64,000 bases of DNA, taken from assembly GCA_963082975.1 (NCBI GenBank), contig OY720346.1:50729759-50793758 (forward strand), in the 5' to 3' direction. The stretch is from Labia minor (taxonomy: Eukaryota; Arthropoda; Insecta; Dermaptera; Spongiphoridae). Shown here one piece after another: positions 1-10,106 of the stretch (positions within the stretch are counted from its first letter, which is position 1; the number at the start of each line of letters is the position of its first letter). The notes beneath the pieces are model-generated. The model saw only the letters and a program-made list of their open reading frames with translations, was not told the origin of the DNA and did no database searches. A program made the translations under genes and the position numbers.

Positions 1-451
1 TATCTATATTAAGTCTATTTTATAATGTAGTTGTTAAATTCTTGATAAATATGAATATAAAAATATAAAATACTAATTAAGAACATTACTTCCCTTAAGG
101 TTATCTTTAAGATTTGTTGAAAAAATCAATTGTTGACGATTCGGTCTGCTTTTCAAGTTAAAAGAAAAAAAATAGGGCGACTTATTGTATTGTTGTAGGA
201 TATCTCAGGTGGTGGAAAAGCATAACTATCATTTAAAAAAAAAAATTTCCGCGTATGTTTTAAAATTTGCTTATTTTTTTAGTTTAAATTCAAAAGTGTC
301 ATCTATAGGTGCCATGTCATCTATAGGTGCCATTACCTTATGTGGTTTTATTTACAAAATTCCCTTATAAAGTTCAAAAAAATCAAATATTTTTTTTAAA
401 TTTCTTTACTAATGTCAGATCTTTAGTGCATGAAATGAATTTTTTTCTTTT
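1..451. other. AT-rich flank, no gene seen
   Basis: No coding signal was recognised. An 18-bp direct repeat starting TGTCATCTATAGG occurs twice in tandem at 297-314 and 315-332. Positions 340-369 match 52137-52166 exactly over 30 bases, which marks both as parts of one dispersed repeat. Confidence 0.5.
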
Positions 452-770
452 TCAATAAAGAAATAAATATGTATTTATATATGTCACCATATAGCCAAAA
501 GGTTTATGATTTACTCCTTGATAATCTTTCATTTTCATTCCATTTGTTAGTGAAATTAATTCTCTCGTATCCCTGACTAATATAATCGCTTCGTTGGAGG
601 TGGTGGCCAATCGCCAATCCACTTGCACATCTTCGCCCCTCCCACCATCACACACACCCAAAGGGTATCTCCAAGTGACTAGAGAGGATTCCAAGTGAAT
701 GAGAGTTGTATGCCTTTGTTTTGGATCCCCTACCAACATAAGGACTCCAACCCCTTCACTCTAGCAACGA
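452..770. other. GC-richer patch with a 95-codon reading frame (452-739, minus), unrecognised
   Basis: This patch stands out from the AT-rich surroundings. The minus strand is open for 95 codons from 739 to 452. Its first half (through about 590) has ordinary residue composition; its C-terminal end runs into AT-rich sequence. No family, domain or splice structure was recognised. It may be part of a host exon, an old repeat or a conserved non-coding block. I do not claim a protein. Confidence 0.2.
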
Positions 771-1282
771 CTTATAGTTGTTTTTATGGTCACTATTCCA
801 ACAGATTTGGTTTTATTTTATATACTGCAGAGTTAAAGTCATACAGGAAGCATTCTGACTAACATAAAACGATAAAATACTATAAAAAGAAGTAAAGGAG
901 AAAAAGAACATGAGATTGATTTCATTTATATATCTAGATATATCCGAAGTATGTGATTGCGATTTATTACCCTTTTATAATATCTATAATACGAACAAAG
1001 AATTTATTTAAGAGAATCTCTGATTTTAAATCGTTAAAGAGTATTATTATTCAATTCTTTTCAATTTAGTATTACTATTAGATAGATAAAAGTTTCCTTA
1101 AACCTTTGTTTCAACTTTTAATGAAGATGGGATACTTACTCTAGTAATAAAGTGAATTGTCTATTCTATGATATTCAGTTTATAATTTAAGTATATATTG
1201 ATGTATTTTTTTTATTTATATTTATATTTGAGACTGTTATTATTATTGAGATGATAAAAAAGTAATATAATCGAAATATATA
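771..1282. other. AT-rich, nothing recognised
   Basis: Low-complexity AT-rich sequence that ends at the TA target dinucleotide (1281-1282) of the pogo-like element. Confidence 0.5.
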
Positions 1283-1677
1283 GGGGAGACCGGGGCACAT
1301 TGGTACATATTACAAAAAAATGTCTTTTTTATGATGAACATCCAAATTTTTTGAAATTTTAAACCACTTAATTGAAAAATGTTTTCTAATGTTGCAGTGT
1401 CATGAATAATTTTGAAAAAATTTGCTGTGTTAAAGTCAGTAACATGTCGTTTAGGAAATAATAACTTTTGTACCAATGTACCCCAAGATGGGGTAGATTG
1501 GTACAAGGATGGGGTACTTTGGTACACTGACAAGAAATATACATAGTGAACTTAATACTTTTATTAATAAAAGTAATTAGGATACAAAAAAGGAAATATA
1601 CTTAAAAATACATGAATAATATATAGAAACCACAAGAAAAAACATAGGAAAATGAATAGTTGTAGAATTTTATACAA

Positions 1678-2376
1678 TTAGTGGACATTGTATTCACTTA
1701 ATTCAACAGGAAAAGATAATAAGGTTGCAGCCCTAGCAGTGCCACCATAAAATGTAGGCTGTGGAAGGATAAAACATACATCTGAAATATCAATAATGCT
1801 ACTATCAACCTGTTCAGGAAAATAAAATTTTGAGCAGTCAGCTTTCTTCCTTAAATACTTTACGGAGAACTCAGATTCTGTATTCTTAATTTCAATTTGG
1901 CCAACATAATAAATAAAGCTCTTCTTTCCAGCAAATTTTACTAACACATAATCACTAACTGAGATATTGGATCTACCAGACTCATATATTTTGGGTGGGA
2001 TAAGTTGGTATTCTTCTTGATGAGGGCCGTCACTGATGCTATCTCCTGAGCTATGGAGACTATAATTGAAATCATCTGTTTCACTCTCTGTTTCTGAAGC
2101 ATGTGCAGGTTGTTTTGGAGCACGTTTCATATACTTAGTAGAACTTTCAGTTAACTCTTTTGGTTTTATCTTCTTTGACCTTCTCAAAGCTTCCTCCACT
2201 AGCCTGTTCTTCTCGGGAGTTGAAGTCAGTATTCTTGACTTTCCTTTTCTTTGCCTACGTGCATTATTTGACTTACATCTTACAGCTTTTGGGTATGGGC
2301 GAACACTTTCTGGTGTAACAGGTTGTTCATAATTTTGCAAATAACCAATTGAAGATGAATTGGTGGAAAGTGACAT
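1678..2376 (-). pseudogene. C-terminal remnant of a pogo/Tigger-like transposase, 232 codons
   Basis: The frame has a motif typical of insect pogo/jerky-type transposases just after the DDE core: V-R-P-Y-P-K-A near residues 25-32, then K-G-K-S-R-I-L-T and S-T-P-E-K. An acidic linker follows, then a C-terminal block (about 135-230) with VLVKFAGKK, YYVGQ and FYFPEQ, ending in GGTARAATLL. That layout matches the C-terminal tail of such proteins as I know them. The DNA-binding helix-turn-helix region and the DDE catalytic core are not present; full proteins are about 450-550 residues. The first Met is probably only the first ATG in the remaining open frame. It cannot catalyse transposition as it stands. 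The frame has no stop over 232 codons, so the deletion may be recent or the tail may have been kept. Confidence 0.65.
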
Positions 2377-2457
2377 AGAACATCTGATGTTCTCAATTCT
2401 TGGATGTTTTGCCTATACACAACAATACATATTCTGTACATATACACGCTACTATTA

Positions 2458-2491
2458 TGGGGCACATTGGTACATGTACCAATGTGCCCCA
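2458..2491. repeat. Perfect 34-bp palindrome made of TIR sequence
   Basis: The two halves of 17 bases are exact reverse complements around TACATGTA. Each half contains GGGGCACATTGGTAC, the inner part of the element's own terminal repeat. It therefore looks like two TIR segments placed tail to tail just upstream of the remaining reading frame. Confidence 0.9.
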
Positions 2492-2888
2492 ATAGGACTG
2501 TACCAAACTGCCCCAGAAGCAGATTTTTTGAAAAAGTGTCATGGCTGACATTTATTGTTTACATTGTAGTTCAAGACTGTGTGAAAATAAATGTCATTAA
2601 CATAGGTTATAATGTGCTATTATACTCAAAGTGATAGATTAAATGGAATTTTGATTATACTGTTACAAATAGACTTCCAAAAGATTACAAAATTGCAGTA
2701 AAACAGATAAACTTACCTTTTCCAAGAAACAGTAAATCCAATCCCAGCAAACTTTCACCTAAAGAAAGTCTTCACTGTTGCCAACTTTTAGGAGAGAAAT
2801 TAGAAACTTTTAAATAAATCAACTGAAAATATCTACATTGTACCAATGTACCCCATGTACCAATGTGCCCCGGTCTCCCCTATATATA

Positions 2889-3395
2889 CAAGGCAGGTCA
2901 ATAAGTCCGTAACTTTTTGAATGAAACACAGATTTTGGGATAAAAAATTATTTTATTTTTAACTATCCTCTTCATTTTCATCGTTTCTCCAATTGTTTTT
3001 ATCCCTTCCAAAAAATGAGATTTATCAAGAACATTAAAATAGATTTGTTTGTGAGATAATTTCATTGATGGACTCAAATCTCATTCAAACAAGCTATTTC
3101 TTCAGATTTGGAAACAAGAAATAGTCACTCGGGGATAAATCCGGAGAATAGGGCGGATGAAGGAGCAATACGTATTCCTATTTATGGATTTTCATGGAAA
3201 TTCATTTTTTTCCATTTTCTTCTCAAATCACGTGGTAGTCTGCTATTAATGAATGTCTTACAAAAACTAAAAGCCCCAGCTGGTTCAAATTTCGGCTGGA
3301 GTCAGCTGATAGTTGCCTGCTGATAGGAGCAGTGTTGCCGTTTTATTTAAGACGGGTAATTCAAAAAGTTACGGACTTATTGATGTGTCCTAGTG
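2889..3395 (-). mobile_element. Internally deleted mariner, copy 1
   Basis: The termini are imperfect inverted repeats sharing TCAATAAGTCCGTAACTTTT (left about 2898, right about 3364-3383 in reverse), flanked by TA. On the minus strand around 3120-3170 the sequence reads PYSPDLSPSDYFLFPNLK, the mariner motif that carries the third catalytic Asp (DD34D class). About 507 bp remain of a usual 1.3 kb, so it cannot make transposase. It lies eight bases from the pogo-like element. Confidence 0.8.
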
Positions 3396-3777
3396 TATAT
3401 ATATATATATATATATATATGGTCATTTACGCAAACATCTCTTTAATAGGTAGAAAAGATATTTGAATTAAGGAGAGAGAGGAAGTTAAGAAAGAGTAAA
3501 TGAAAATATTTTACAAAAGAAAAAGGAGAGAGATTTTGATCATCACAAGAAAGATTAATTAACTTATTTTCATGTTAATTTATTATTTTTGTTATTAATA
3601 TAATAATAATTAATATTTTTTGTAAATACAATATTGAAAAATACAATTGTTCATTTATTTTGATTTAATAATAATATTTATAGGTTATATTTATATATCT
3701 AATTAAGTTAATTGCTATTTAATTATTAATATTATTGTTTATTTAAAAAAAAGTTAATTAAATATTTTTTTATAATT
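3396..3777. other. (TA)n tract and AT-rich spacer
   Basis: A TA microsatellite runs from about 3396 to 3420. The rest is AT-rich with nothing recognised. Confidence 0.6.
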
Positions 3778-4676
3778 ACCGACCGACGAAAGTAAGGGAG
3801 GTATTGTTTTCACACCAAATTTCACATGTGGAGATTTTTACATATCTCCACGAATCATGCATTTTCTTATCAGAAAAAAGTATTTTTAGCATGATGTCTG
3901 TCTGTCCGTCCGTCCGTCCGTATAGATGTGTACAGCCTGAACGGCTCAACCGATTTTGATGAAATTTGGTATATTTACTTAATGCATCAGTGGGATGAAT
4001 TGATCAACTTTTGGTGCAAATCCGGAAACCGGAAGTGGTCCGTCCGTCCGTATAGATGTGTACAGCCTGAACGGCTCAACCGATTTTGATGAAATTTGGT
4101 ATATTTACTTAATGCATCAGTGGGATGAATTGATCAACTTTTGGTGCAAATCCGGAAACCGGAAGTGGTCCGTCCGTCCGTCCGTCCGTATAGATGTGTA
4201 CAGCCTGAACGGCTCAACCGATTTTGATGAAATTTGGTATATTTACTTAATGCATCAGTGGGATGAATTGATCAACTTTTGGTGCAAATCCGGAAACCGG
4301 AAGTGGTAGTATTAGCGATCGACGATAAGAAGGGAAGGGTTATTTTCGCACCAAATTTCACATAAGGAGATTTTTTTACATATCACCACGAATGTATTGG
4401 TTTTATCCTCGGGAAAAATCATCTTCATTATGTTTTTCTTAATTTAAAATTATATGACGTCACCCATCCCTTCATGACGTCACAGCCTCGGGTAACGCCG
4501 GCTACTACAGCTATATATTATAAATAAAATAAAATTAAAAATATTTATGTTCTATCCATATCTGTTTTTTATTACATTAATAGATATATTAAAATTATTT
4601 GAAATTGTTTCTGTAGCTGGAAATTAATTTACTTCAAACCGTCGGTCGGTTCGGACCTGGCCACAGGTCAACTTAT
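3778..4676 (+). mobile_element. Helentron/DINE-1-like element, copy a
   Basis: The subterminal inverted repeat ACCGACCGACG lies at 3778-3788 and, inverted, at 4640-4650. A GTCC/GTCT microsatellite core is followed by GGCTCAACCGATTTTGATGA. Near the 3' end is the hairpin GACCTGGCCACAGGTC (4654-4669), followed by AACTTATT. Short subterminal inverted repeats, a GTCY core and a 3' hairpin are the layout described for Helentron-associated elements of the DINE-1 type. The element is also internally dimeric: the block after the 5' end recurs in diverged form at about 4313-4430. It carries no protein-coding capacity. It is longer than the about 618-bp copy at 34746 because its core is triplicated. The class call is inference from structure. 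Confidence 0.65.
3901..4306 (+). repeat. Core of copy a repeated three times (130 and 138 bp spacing)
   Basis: The landmark TATAGATGTGTACAGCCTGA starts at 3921, 4051 and 4189. Each unit runs from the TCCG microsatellite to CCGGAAACCGGAAGTGG. The units differ mainly in the number of TCCG steps, so slippage or unequal exchange seeded by the microsatellite is likely. The open frame across units 2 and 3 (4058-4309) is a by-product of the 138-bp spacing, which is 46 codons, and I do not consider it coding. Confidence 0.85.
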
Positions 4677-5379
4677 TTTTTATTTGGATTGATCTTTGTT
4701 CGTATGTTTTATTATTAGAAGATTTATATATATTAAAATTTTCTAAAAATCGTTTGAGATTACAAAACAACTTATTAAAATATTAATTAATTGCATTTTT
4801 TTTTAAAGGTTTAATTTATATAAAGATAAAGGTCTGGGAAAAGGAGAGAGTGGTCCATAAGGAGGAGGGGTGTGTTGTATAAAGAAATTAATTATTTTTC
4901 TCATTTCAACTTGAAAGGTGAAAGAATTCTTCTTTTTATTATTTAAATTTTTAACCCTTCTCAGAGTAATGAGATCACTGTTTTTAAAATATTTACGTCA
5001 GATGTGAGATGAAAAGTTATGGGAATGATTAAGAAAATTTTAAGACTATATTAAAATAGTGGTAAATTGAAACTATCTAGATAACTTGTGGCCGCCACTG
5101 TAGAAAGAAAAAGAGAGTGAGATAGTTGATATTGTGAAAAGTTAAAACGTGGGAATTCATGGAAATATCCTATTTGGTTGGTATTATAGATAGTCAGGGG
5201 TATCGTTTGCATAGAAAAGAGATTGCGTGGGTGAAAAGGAAATCCAATTCGACTCCACTACCATTGACAGTGATTTCAATTAAACTCTAACTTTTTATCT
5301 CATTCACTAAAACCAAACATTCAAACCTCTATAATATACAATTGTTACAACAGATACTTTGAATTTTAAAATTTAACAA
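4677..5379. other. AT-rich spacer, nothing recognised
   Basis: There is no repeat family or coding pattern that I could identify. Confidence 0.5.
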
Positions 5380-5478
5380 TTCACTTATACTGATCAACTG
5401 GGAAGAAAAAAATAATTTCCTTTATCAATGAATGTTTTTAAGAAAAATTGTAAAATTATATAAAATAGTAAAATTGTT

Positions 5479-5510
<32 letters not shown>

Positions 5511-6324
5511 CAAGAAAAAAATAATTTATATATATATTTTTTAAGAGACTGGTAATTCAAAAAGTCACGGACTTATTGACCTGCCCTCGTATATATTATA
5601 TATATTCACTTATACTGATCAACTGGGAAGAAAAAAATAATTTCCTTTATCAATGAATGTTTTTAAGAAAAATTGTAAAATTATATAAAATAGTAAAATT
5701 GTTTATATTATATATATATATATATATATATCAAGAAAAAAATAATTTATATATATATTTTTTAAGAGACTGGTAATTCAAAAAGTCACGGACTTATTGA
5801 CCTGCCCTCGTATATATTATATATATTCACTTATACTGATCAACTGGGAAGAAAAAAATAATTTCCTTTATCAATGAATGTTTTTAAGAAAAATTGTAAA
5901 ATTATATAAAATAGTAAAATTGTTTATATTATATATATATATATATATATATCAAGAAAAAAATAATTTATATATATATTTTTTAAGAGACTGGTAATTC
6001 AAAAAGTCACGGACTTATTGACCTGCCCTCGTATATATTATATATATTCACTTATACTGATCAACTGGGAAGAAAAAAATAATTTCCTTTATCAATGAAT
6101 GTTTTTAAGAAAAATTGTAAAATTATATAAAATAGTAAAATTGTTTATATTATATATATATATATATATATCAAGAAAAAAATAATTTATATATATATAT
6201 AATATAAACAATTTTACAATTTTATATAATTTTACAATTTTTCTTAAAAACATTCATTGATAAAGGAAATTATTTTTTTCTTCCCAGTTGATCAGTATAA
6301 GTGAATATATACATATAATATATA
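5380..6324. repeat. Array of about 221-bp units containing a mariner end, closing in a large inverted repeat
   Basis: Units begin with TTCACTTATACTGATCAACT at 5380, 5605, 5826 and 6047. Units 1-3 each end with about 53 bases of a mariner left terminus, in reverse, ending at 5589, 5810 and 6031. The fourth unit is cut short near 6180, and the sequence then turns around: 6190-6324 is the reverse complement of the flank and leads straight into the mariner at 6325. The inverted arms (about 5979-6165 and 6190-6377) are each about 185 bases and nearly identical. Confidence 0.88.
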
Positions 6325-6804
6325 CGAGGGCAGGTCAATAAGTCCGTGACTTTTTGAATTACCAGTCTCTTAAAAAAACGGCAATACTGCTCCTGTTAGC
6401 AGGCAACCATCAGCTGATTTCTGTCGAAATTTGAACAAGCCGAGTCTTTTAGTTTTTGTTTCACATCCATTAATAGCTCTTGATTTCAGAAGAAAATGAA
6501 AAAAAGTGAATTTCCATGAAAATACATAAATTGAGATACGAATTGCTCCCTATTCTCCGGATTTAGCCCCTAGTGACTATTTCTTGTTTTCAAACCTGAA
6601 GAAATGAGTCTGCGGAAAGAGATTTGACTTCAACGATGAAATCATCTAGCAAACAAATAGCTATTAGTCCTTGAGAAATCTTATTTTTTAGAAGAGGGAT
6701 AAAAATTTGGAGAAATGTTGGACGATTCGTTGAAAATAAAATAACTTTTTATCTAAAAACCTGGGTTTCATTCCAAAAGTCACGGACATATTGACCTGTC
6801 TTCG
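6325..6804 (+). mobile_element. Internally deleted mariner, copy 2
   Basis: The inverted termini begin CGAGGGCAGGTCAATAAGTC on the left and, reversed, CGAAGACAGGTCAATATGTC on the right. The plus strand around 6549-6600 reads PYSPDLAPSDYFLFSNLK, the mariner third-Asp region. About 480 bp remain, so it is non-autonomous. Its left terminus is the same sequence that is repeated in the array just upstream. TA precedes it; the right target site is less clear. Confidence 0.8.
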
Positions 6805-7430
6805 TTTATATAGATATATATATATATATATAAATATAATATTTATAAATATAAATATATAAATTTATAAATATAAATATATAAATTTATAAATATATAC
6901 ATTTATCTTAAGAATATTTATATTTAATAGATACTATACTACTTTTCAATAAATATTTTGTAAATTTGACTAATCTAAACTTATATACTTAGGTAATTCA
7001 ACTAAAGAAATGTACTCTTTAACAAAATGGCACGCATTTTTCCAGAAACTAATTAATAAAAAAAAAAATTAGCTAAAGTTTCACATTTAGAAAAAAAACT
7101 TAATTAAAAAAATTAAATTATTATTATTATTATTACTAATCAAATTTTTTTAATTTTTATAATCGTTAGTTTCAAATTATGACATGGCTTAATCATATTT
7201 TATATTATGTTTTATTTTATATTTTATTTTTTAATGTGTGTTTAATACATACTAAAAATATATTTTTAAATAGTAGTTAAACATATAATTAAGGAGAATA
7301 AAGACTTATGATATGAAGTTAAATAAGCTGGAGTGTCTCCATTCGACTATGTCGCAAATTTGAATTGGATTAAATAACATATATTATATTTAATTTAAAT
7401 TTAATTAATTATAAATTAAATAATATTTAT
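6805..7430. other. AT-rich spacer
   Basis: The first 100 bases are an AT-only tandem of ATAAATTTATAAATATAAAT type. Nothing else was recognised. Confidence 0.5.
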
Positions 7431-7930
7431 TAAAGAAGCGCGTGTTTGGCTCTTAGTTGATGGCACCACGTCACGTGTTGGGGCGTGATTTGCATTGTTA
7501 AAAAATTAATTCCGGTACTTTCAGCGATTCAATCAGGCTGAAATTCTATATATAGAAGTTTTATACAATTTTTATTCATGTGAAAAACTATCAAACAATT
7601 ATCTTTATTTTTACGGTCAGTTTATGTGAAATAAAATGAAAACGTGGTTCCGGATGAGCTACATTTCTCAAAAGTTGATAGAAAACGACGAATTTTGACT
7701 AATGCTTGTATACCAAAATTTATTATTTTAGCTCAAACCGTTTTTGCGTAATCTTGTCTAAATACACATATACATATACATACACATACACAGAACACAC
7801 ATCCACAGAGACATTTTTCTCAACCTTAGTGAAAATGATTCAGGAACCTTCTAAACATATAAAAACATCAAAATCTCGACATCGAAAATGTTCATGATCT
7901 CAATACTATCTCTAGCGAGATAGTAAAAAT
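7431..7930 (+). repeat. Probable dispersed repeat ending in a hairpin, unclassified
   Basis: The stretch is more complex than its flanks and includes a CACATA-type microsatellite (7761-7795). It ends in the perfect stem ACTATCTC-TAGC-GAGATAGT at 7905-7924. The last 45 bases (7886-7930) recur with four differences at 8308-8352, and similarity stops at the same point in both, which suggests a shared 3' terminus. No terminal CTRR or target duplication was seen. The 5' limit is a guess. Confidence 0.4.
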
Positions 7931-8307
7931 GATATAATTAAACATTTTGAATACGATTCGTAATTAAATTTATTGTATTTTTGAAATGAATGCACCCCTT
8001 TAAGCTATATTTACTATGCTACAATTTGCTTCTCTTTCATATTTTTAGTATTTTAATGTTCTACACTTTCTTATTCATATCACAAATTAAAATCCGAAAA
8101 TTTGACTTCGTCTAAATTAATAATCATTTGATGATTCTTCGAAATAACAAAAACAAACTTTTGAAATTGTGAAGAAGTAATAAATAAAGGACAATTCAGA
8201 AGATTTCGCATTGTGTGTTCTGATAATATATAACAAATATCTTAAATACAAACAATATATAATAATATATTTACTTAAATTGCATATATAAGAGATAAGA
8301 AATTAGA
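7931..8307. other. AT-rich spacer, nothing recognised
   Basis: This lies between the two copies of the hairpin-ended repeat. No coding or repeat signal was recognised. Confidence 0.5.
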
Positions 8308-8352
8308 AAATTTTCATGATCGCAATACTATCTCTGGCGAGATAGTAAAAAT
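8308..8352 (+). repeat. Second copy of the hairpin-ended repeat terminus
   Basis: It matches 7886-7930. The stem ACTATCTC-TGGC-GAGATAGT lies at 8327-8346; only loop and flank bases differ, so the stem is preserved. Confidence 0.6.
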
Positions 8353-9251
8353 CGGGTAACTCTAACATATTATATTTATTATTTATGTCTAATTTATCAA
8401 CTGATTTGTCTTTATGAAGCTAATTTATAGGTTCTATTATTAATAAAAAATTGTTAGGCACCAAATTGGAATTTAGATATCAATTAATTAATTCATTTTA
8501 TCAATCGACCTAAAAGAATTCAGTTCGGCAAACATCGTTCGTGAATAGTTTTCCGGTTAAAGTTATTTGTATCGACTTGTAATAACATTACATTAAAAAT
8601 TTAATTATCAATTAGGTAAATGTTTATTATTAATATTAATAATATTTATTATTTATGCTTTTTTTGTTTACCAATCATATTCAATTTTATTTTCTTCAAT
8701 ATTTGAAGTGAGAGTAGAAATATATGTAAAATAAATGTATAAACATCATGAATATAAATACAACATGTCATGTTATTCAAGAATGGATGTTTAATATTAC
8801 TAGTGTGAAGTAGTCAAGTGGGAATGCCACCCATTAAATACTGGCCAGCGTGTTAATTCCAAAGGGATGCAACACTGCAATAGATTTTCTAATTGAATTT
8901 TCTCATTAACACAAATATCTAAAATCAATGTGAATTTAGCTTCTAGTAAAATTAGCACACAAAAATACAATGAGGACAACAACAATTTAAATTTTAAAAA
9001 TAAATATTATTGGTTTATTATTATCATTATTTTTAAGATTTAAATAAAATTCATTAAATAAAAAATAATATCGTCTTCAAAATTTCGAAGTAATTTATGT
9101 CAACGTTTTTTTAAAATCCTCAAAAAAAAAATCGTCTCTCCGAAATAATCTTCGAGAGTTTATCTCGAATCAATCGAGGCAAAACGAAGTCATTGAAACT
9201 TTTAAGTTTAAATAAATAAAATATATAGATAAAATTTGTAAATTATTTATA
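8353..9251. other. AT-rich spacer, nothing recognised
   Basis: No coding or repeat signal was identified. A short minus-strand open frame at 8800-8985 has no recognisable feature. Confidence 0.5.
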
Positions 9252-9267
9252 ATAATTTAGTCCGAGA

Positions 9268-10090
9268 AGGATAATAATATTCAAGAATAATTTAAATCGA
9301 GGTTGCAATCGGGTAACGCCTGTTATCATGCAGTAAAGAGGCTTATCTCATCAAAACTAATATCCAAGTAAAATATATATAAAACAAATTTTTTTCAGGT
9401 TGTGAGGCATGGTCTATGACCCTGGGAGACGAGAATAGATTTAGAGTATTCTTCGCAGCATTTATGGGCCAAAGAAAAATGGGGTCACTGGGGAATGCAT
9501 AACGAGGAATTGCATGATCTTTATGCATCTTCAGACATAGTTAGAGTAGGCTGCGATGGGCAAGGCATGTGGTTAGATTGGGAGAAGATAGAATGGCGAA
9601 AAATATATTGGTGGGGAGACCGATTTGGAAACGTCCGTTTGGAAGACCAAGAGACACGAGATGTGGACAATGTAAGAAGAAACGTGAGAGAGATGGGAAA
9701 GGGAAGAAGCTGTGGCTCAGGATAGAAATACTTGGAGAAATGTGATTACTGCGGGACAGAACTTTCGAGTTCCGTAGAGAGGATAGATAGATAGATAATT
9801 ACATGACCTCTATGCATCTAAACATAGTTAGGGTTTTAAAATTGAGAAGGTTGCGATGGGAAGGGCACATGTGACTATAATAGTAGAGGTAAGAATGGCG
9901 AAGGTTATATTTCTGAGGAAACCAATTGGGAAACATCCGCTTGGTGAGTGGACAATGTAAAAAGGGACGTTGGAGAGATGGGATAAAGTAAGAGTAGGAA
10001 GGTTATAGTTCAGAGAATATGGACACTTGGAGAAATGTAGTTACTTCAGCCACGAACTTTCGAGTTCCGTAGAGCCACAGAGATAGATAG
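9268..10090 (+). mobile_element. 5'-truncated LINE with two successive 3' tails
   Basis: The target duplication ATAATTTAGTCCGAGA lies at 9252-9267 and recurs with one mismatch at 10091-10106. The first body (9268-9797) reads, with frameshifts, as the C-terminal end of a LINE reverse transcriptase: EAWSMTLGDENRFRVF, then a long basic tail, then a GATA-type repeat. A second, shorter piece (about 9798-10090) begins inside the same tail and ends in the same way. The single outer target duplication shows that both pieces arrived together or that one was added at the tail. The clade is uncertain; the reverse transcriptase and tail look RTE-like. Confidence 0.75.
9495..9725 (+). pseudogene. LINE polyprotein tail remnant
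   Basis: This open frame starts MHNEELHDLYASSDIVRVG and covers part of the LINE C-terminal tail. Related copies read ELHDLYASPDIVKIIKLRR. Frames change before and after it, so this is decayed coding sequence of the element at 9268-10090 and not a gene of its own. Confidence 0.6.
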
Positions 10091-10106
10091 ATAATTTAGA
10101 CCGAGA

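Larger units (their letters stand above)
1283..2880 (-). mobile_element. pogo-like DNA transposon, internally deleted
   Basis: The ends are perfect 26-bp inverted repeats at 1283-1308 and 2855-2880, starting GGGGAGACCGGGGCAC. TA flanks both sides (1281-1282 and 2881-2882), the target preference of Tc1/mariner/pogo elements. Subterminal copies of the GGGGTA-CATTGGTAC type motif occur at 1470-1526 and 2836-2855, probably transposase binding sites by analogy with related elements. The only coding part left is the C-terminal end of a pogo/Tigger-type transposase on the minus strand. At about 1.6 kb it lacks room for a full transposase, so it is probably non-autonomous. Family assignment rests on the protein motif and the TA target; both agree. 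Confidence 0.8.

Noticed and set aside
4058-4309. 83-codon frame with an internally repeated peptide
   Set aside because: The repetition reflects the 138-bp DNA unit of a non-coding Helentron-like element; the frame has no independent support.
5380-6180. Centromeric or classical satellite array
   Set aside because: Only three to four units are present, and each contains a mariner terminus adjoining a whole mariner.
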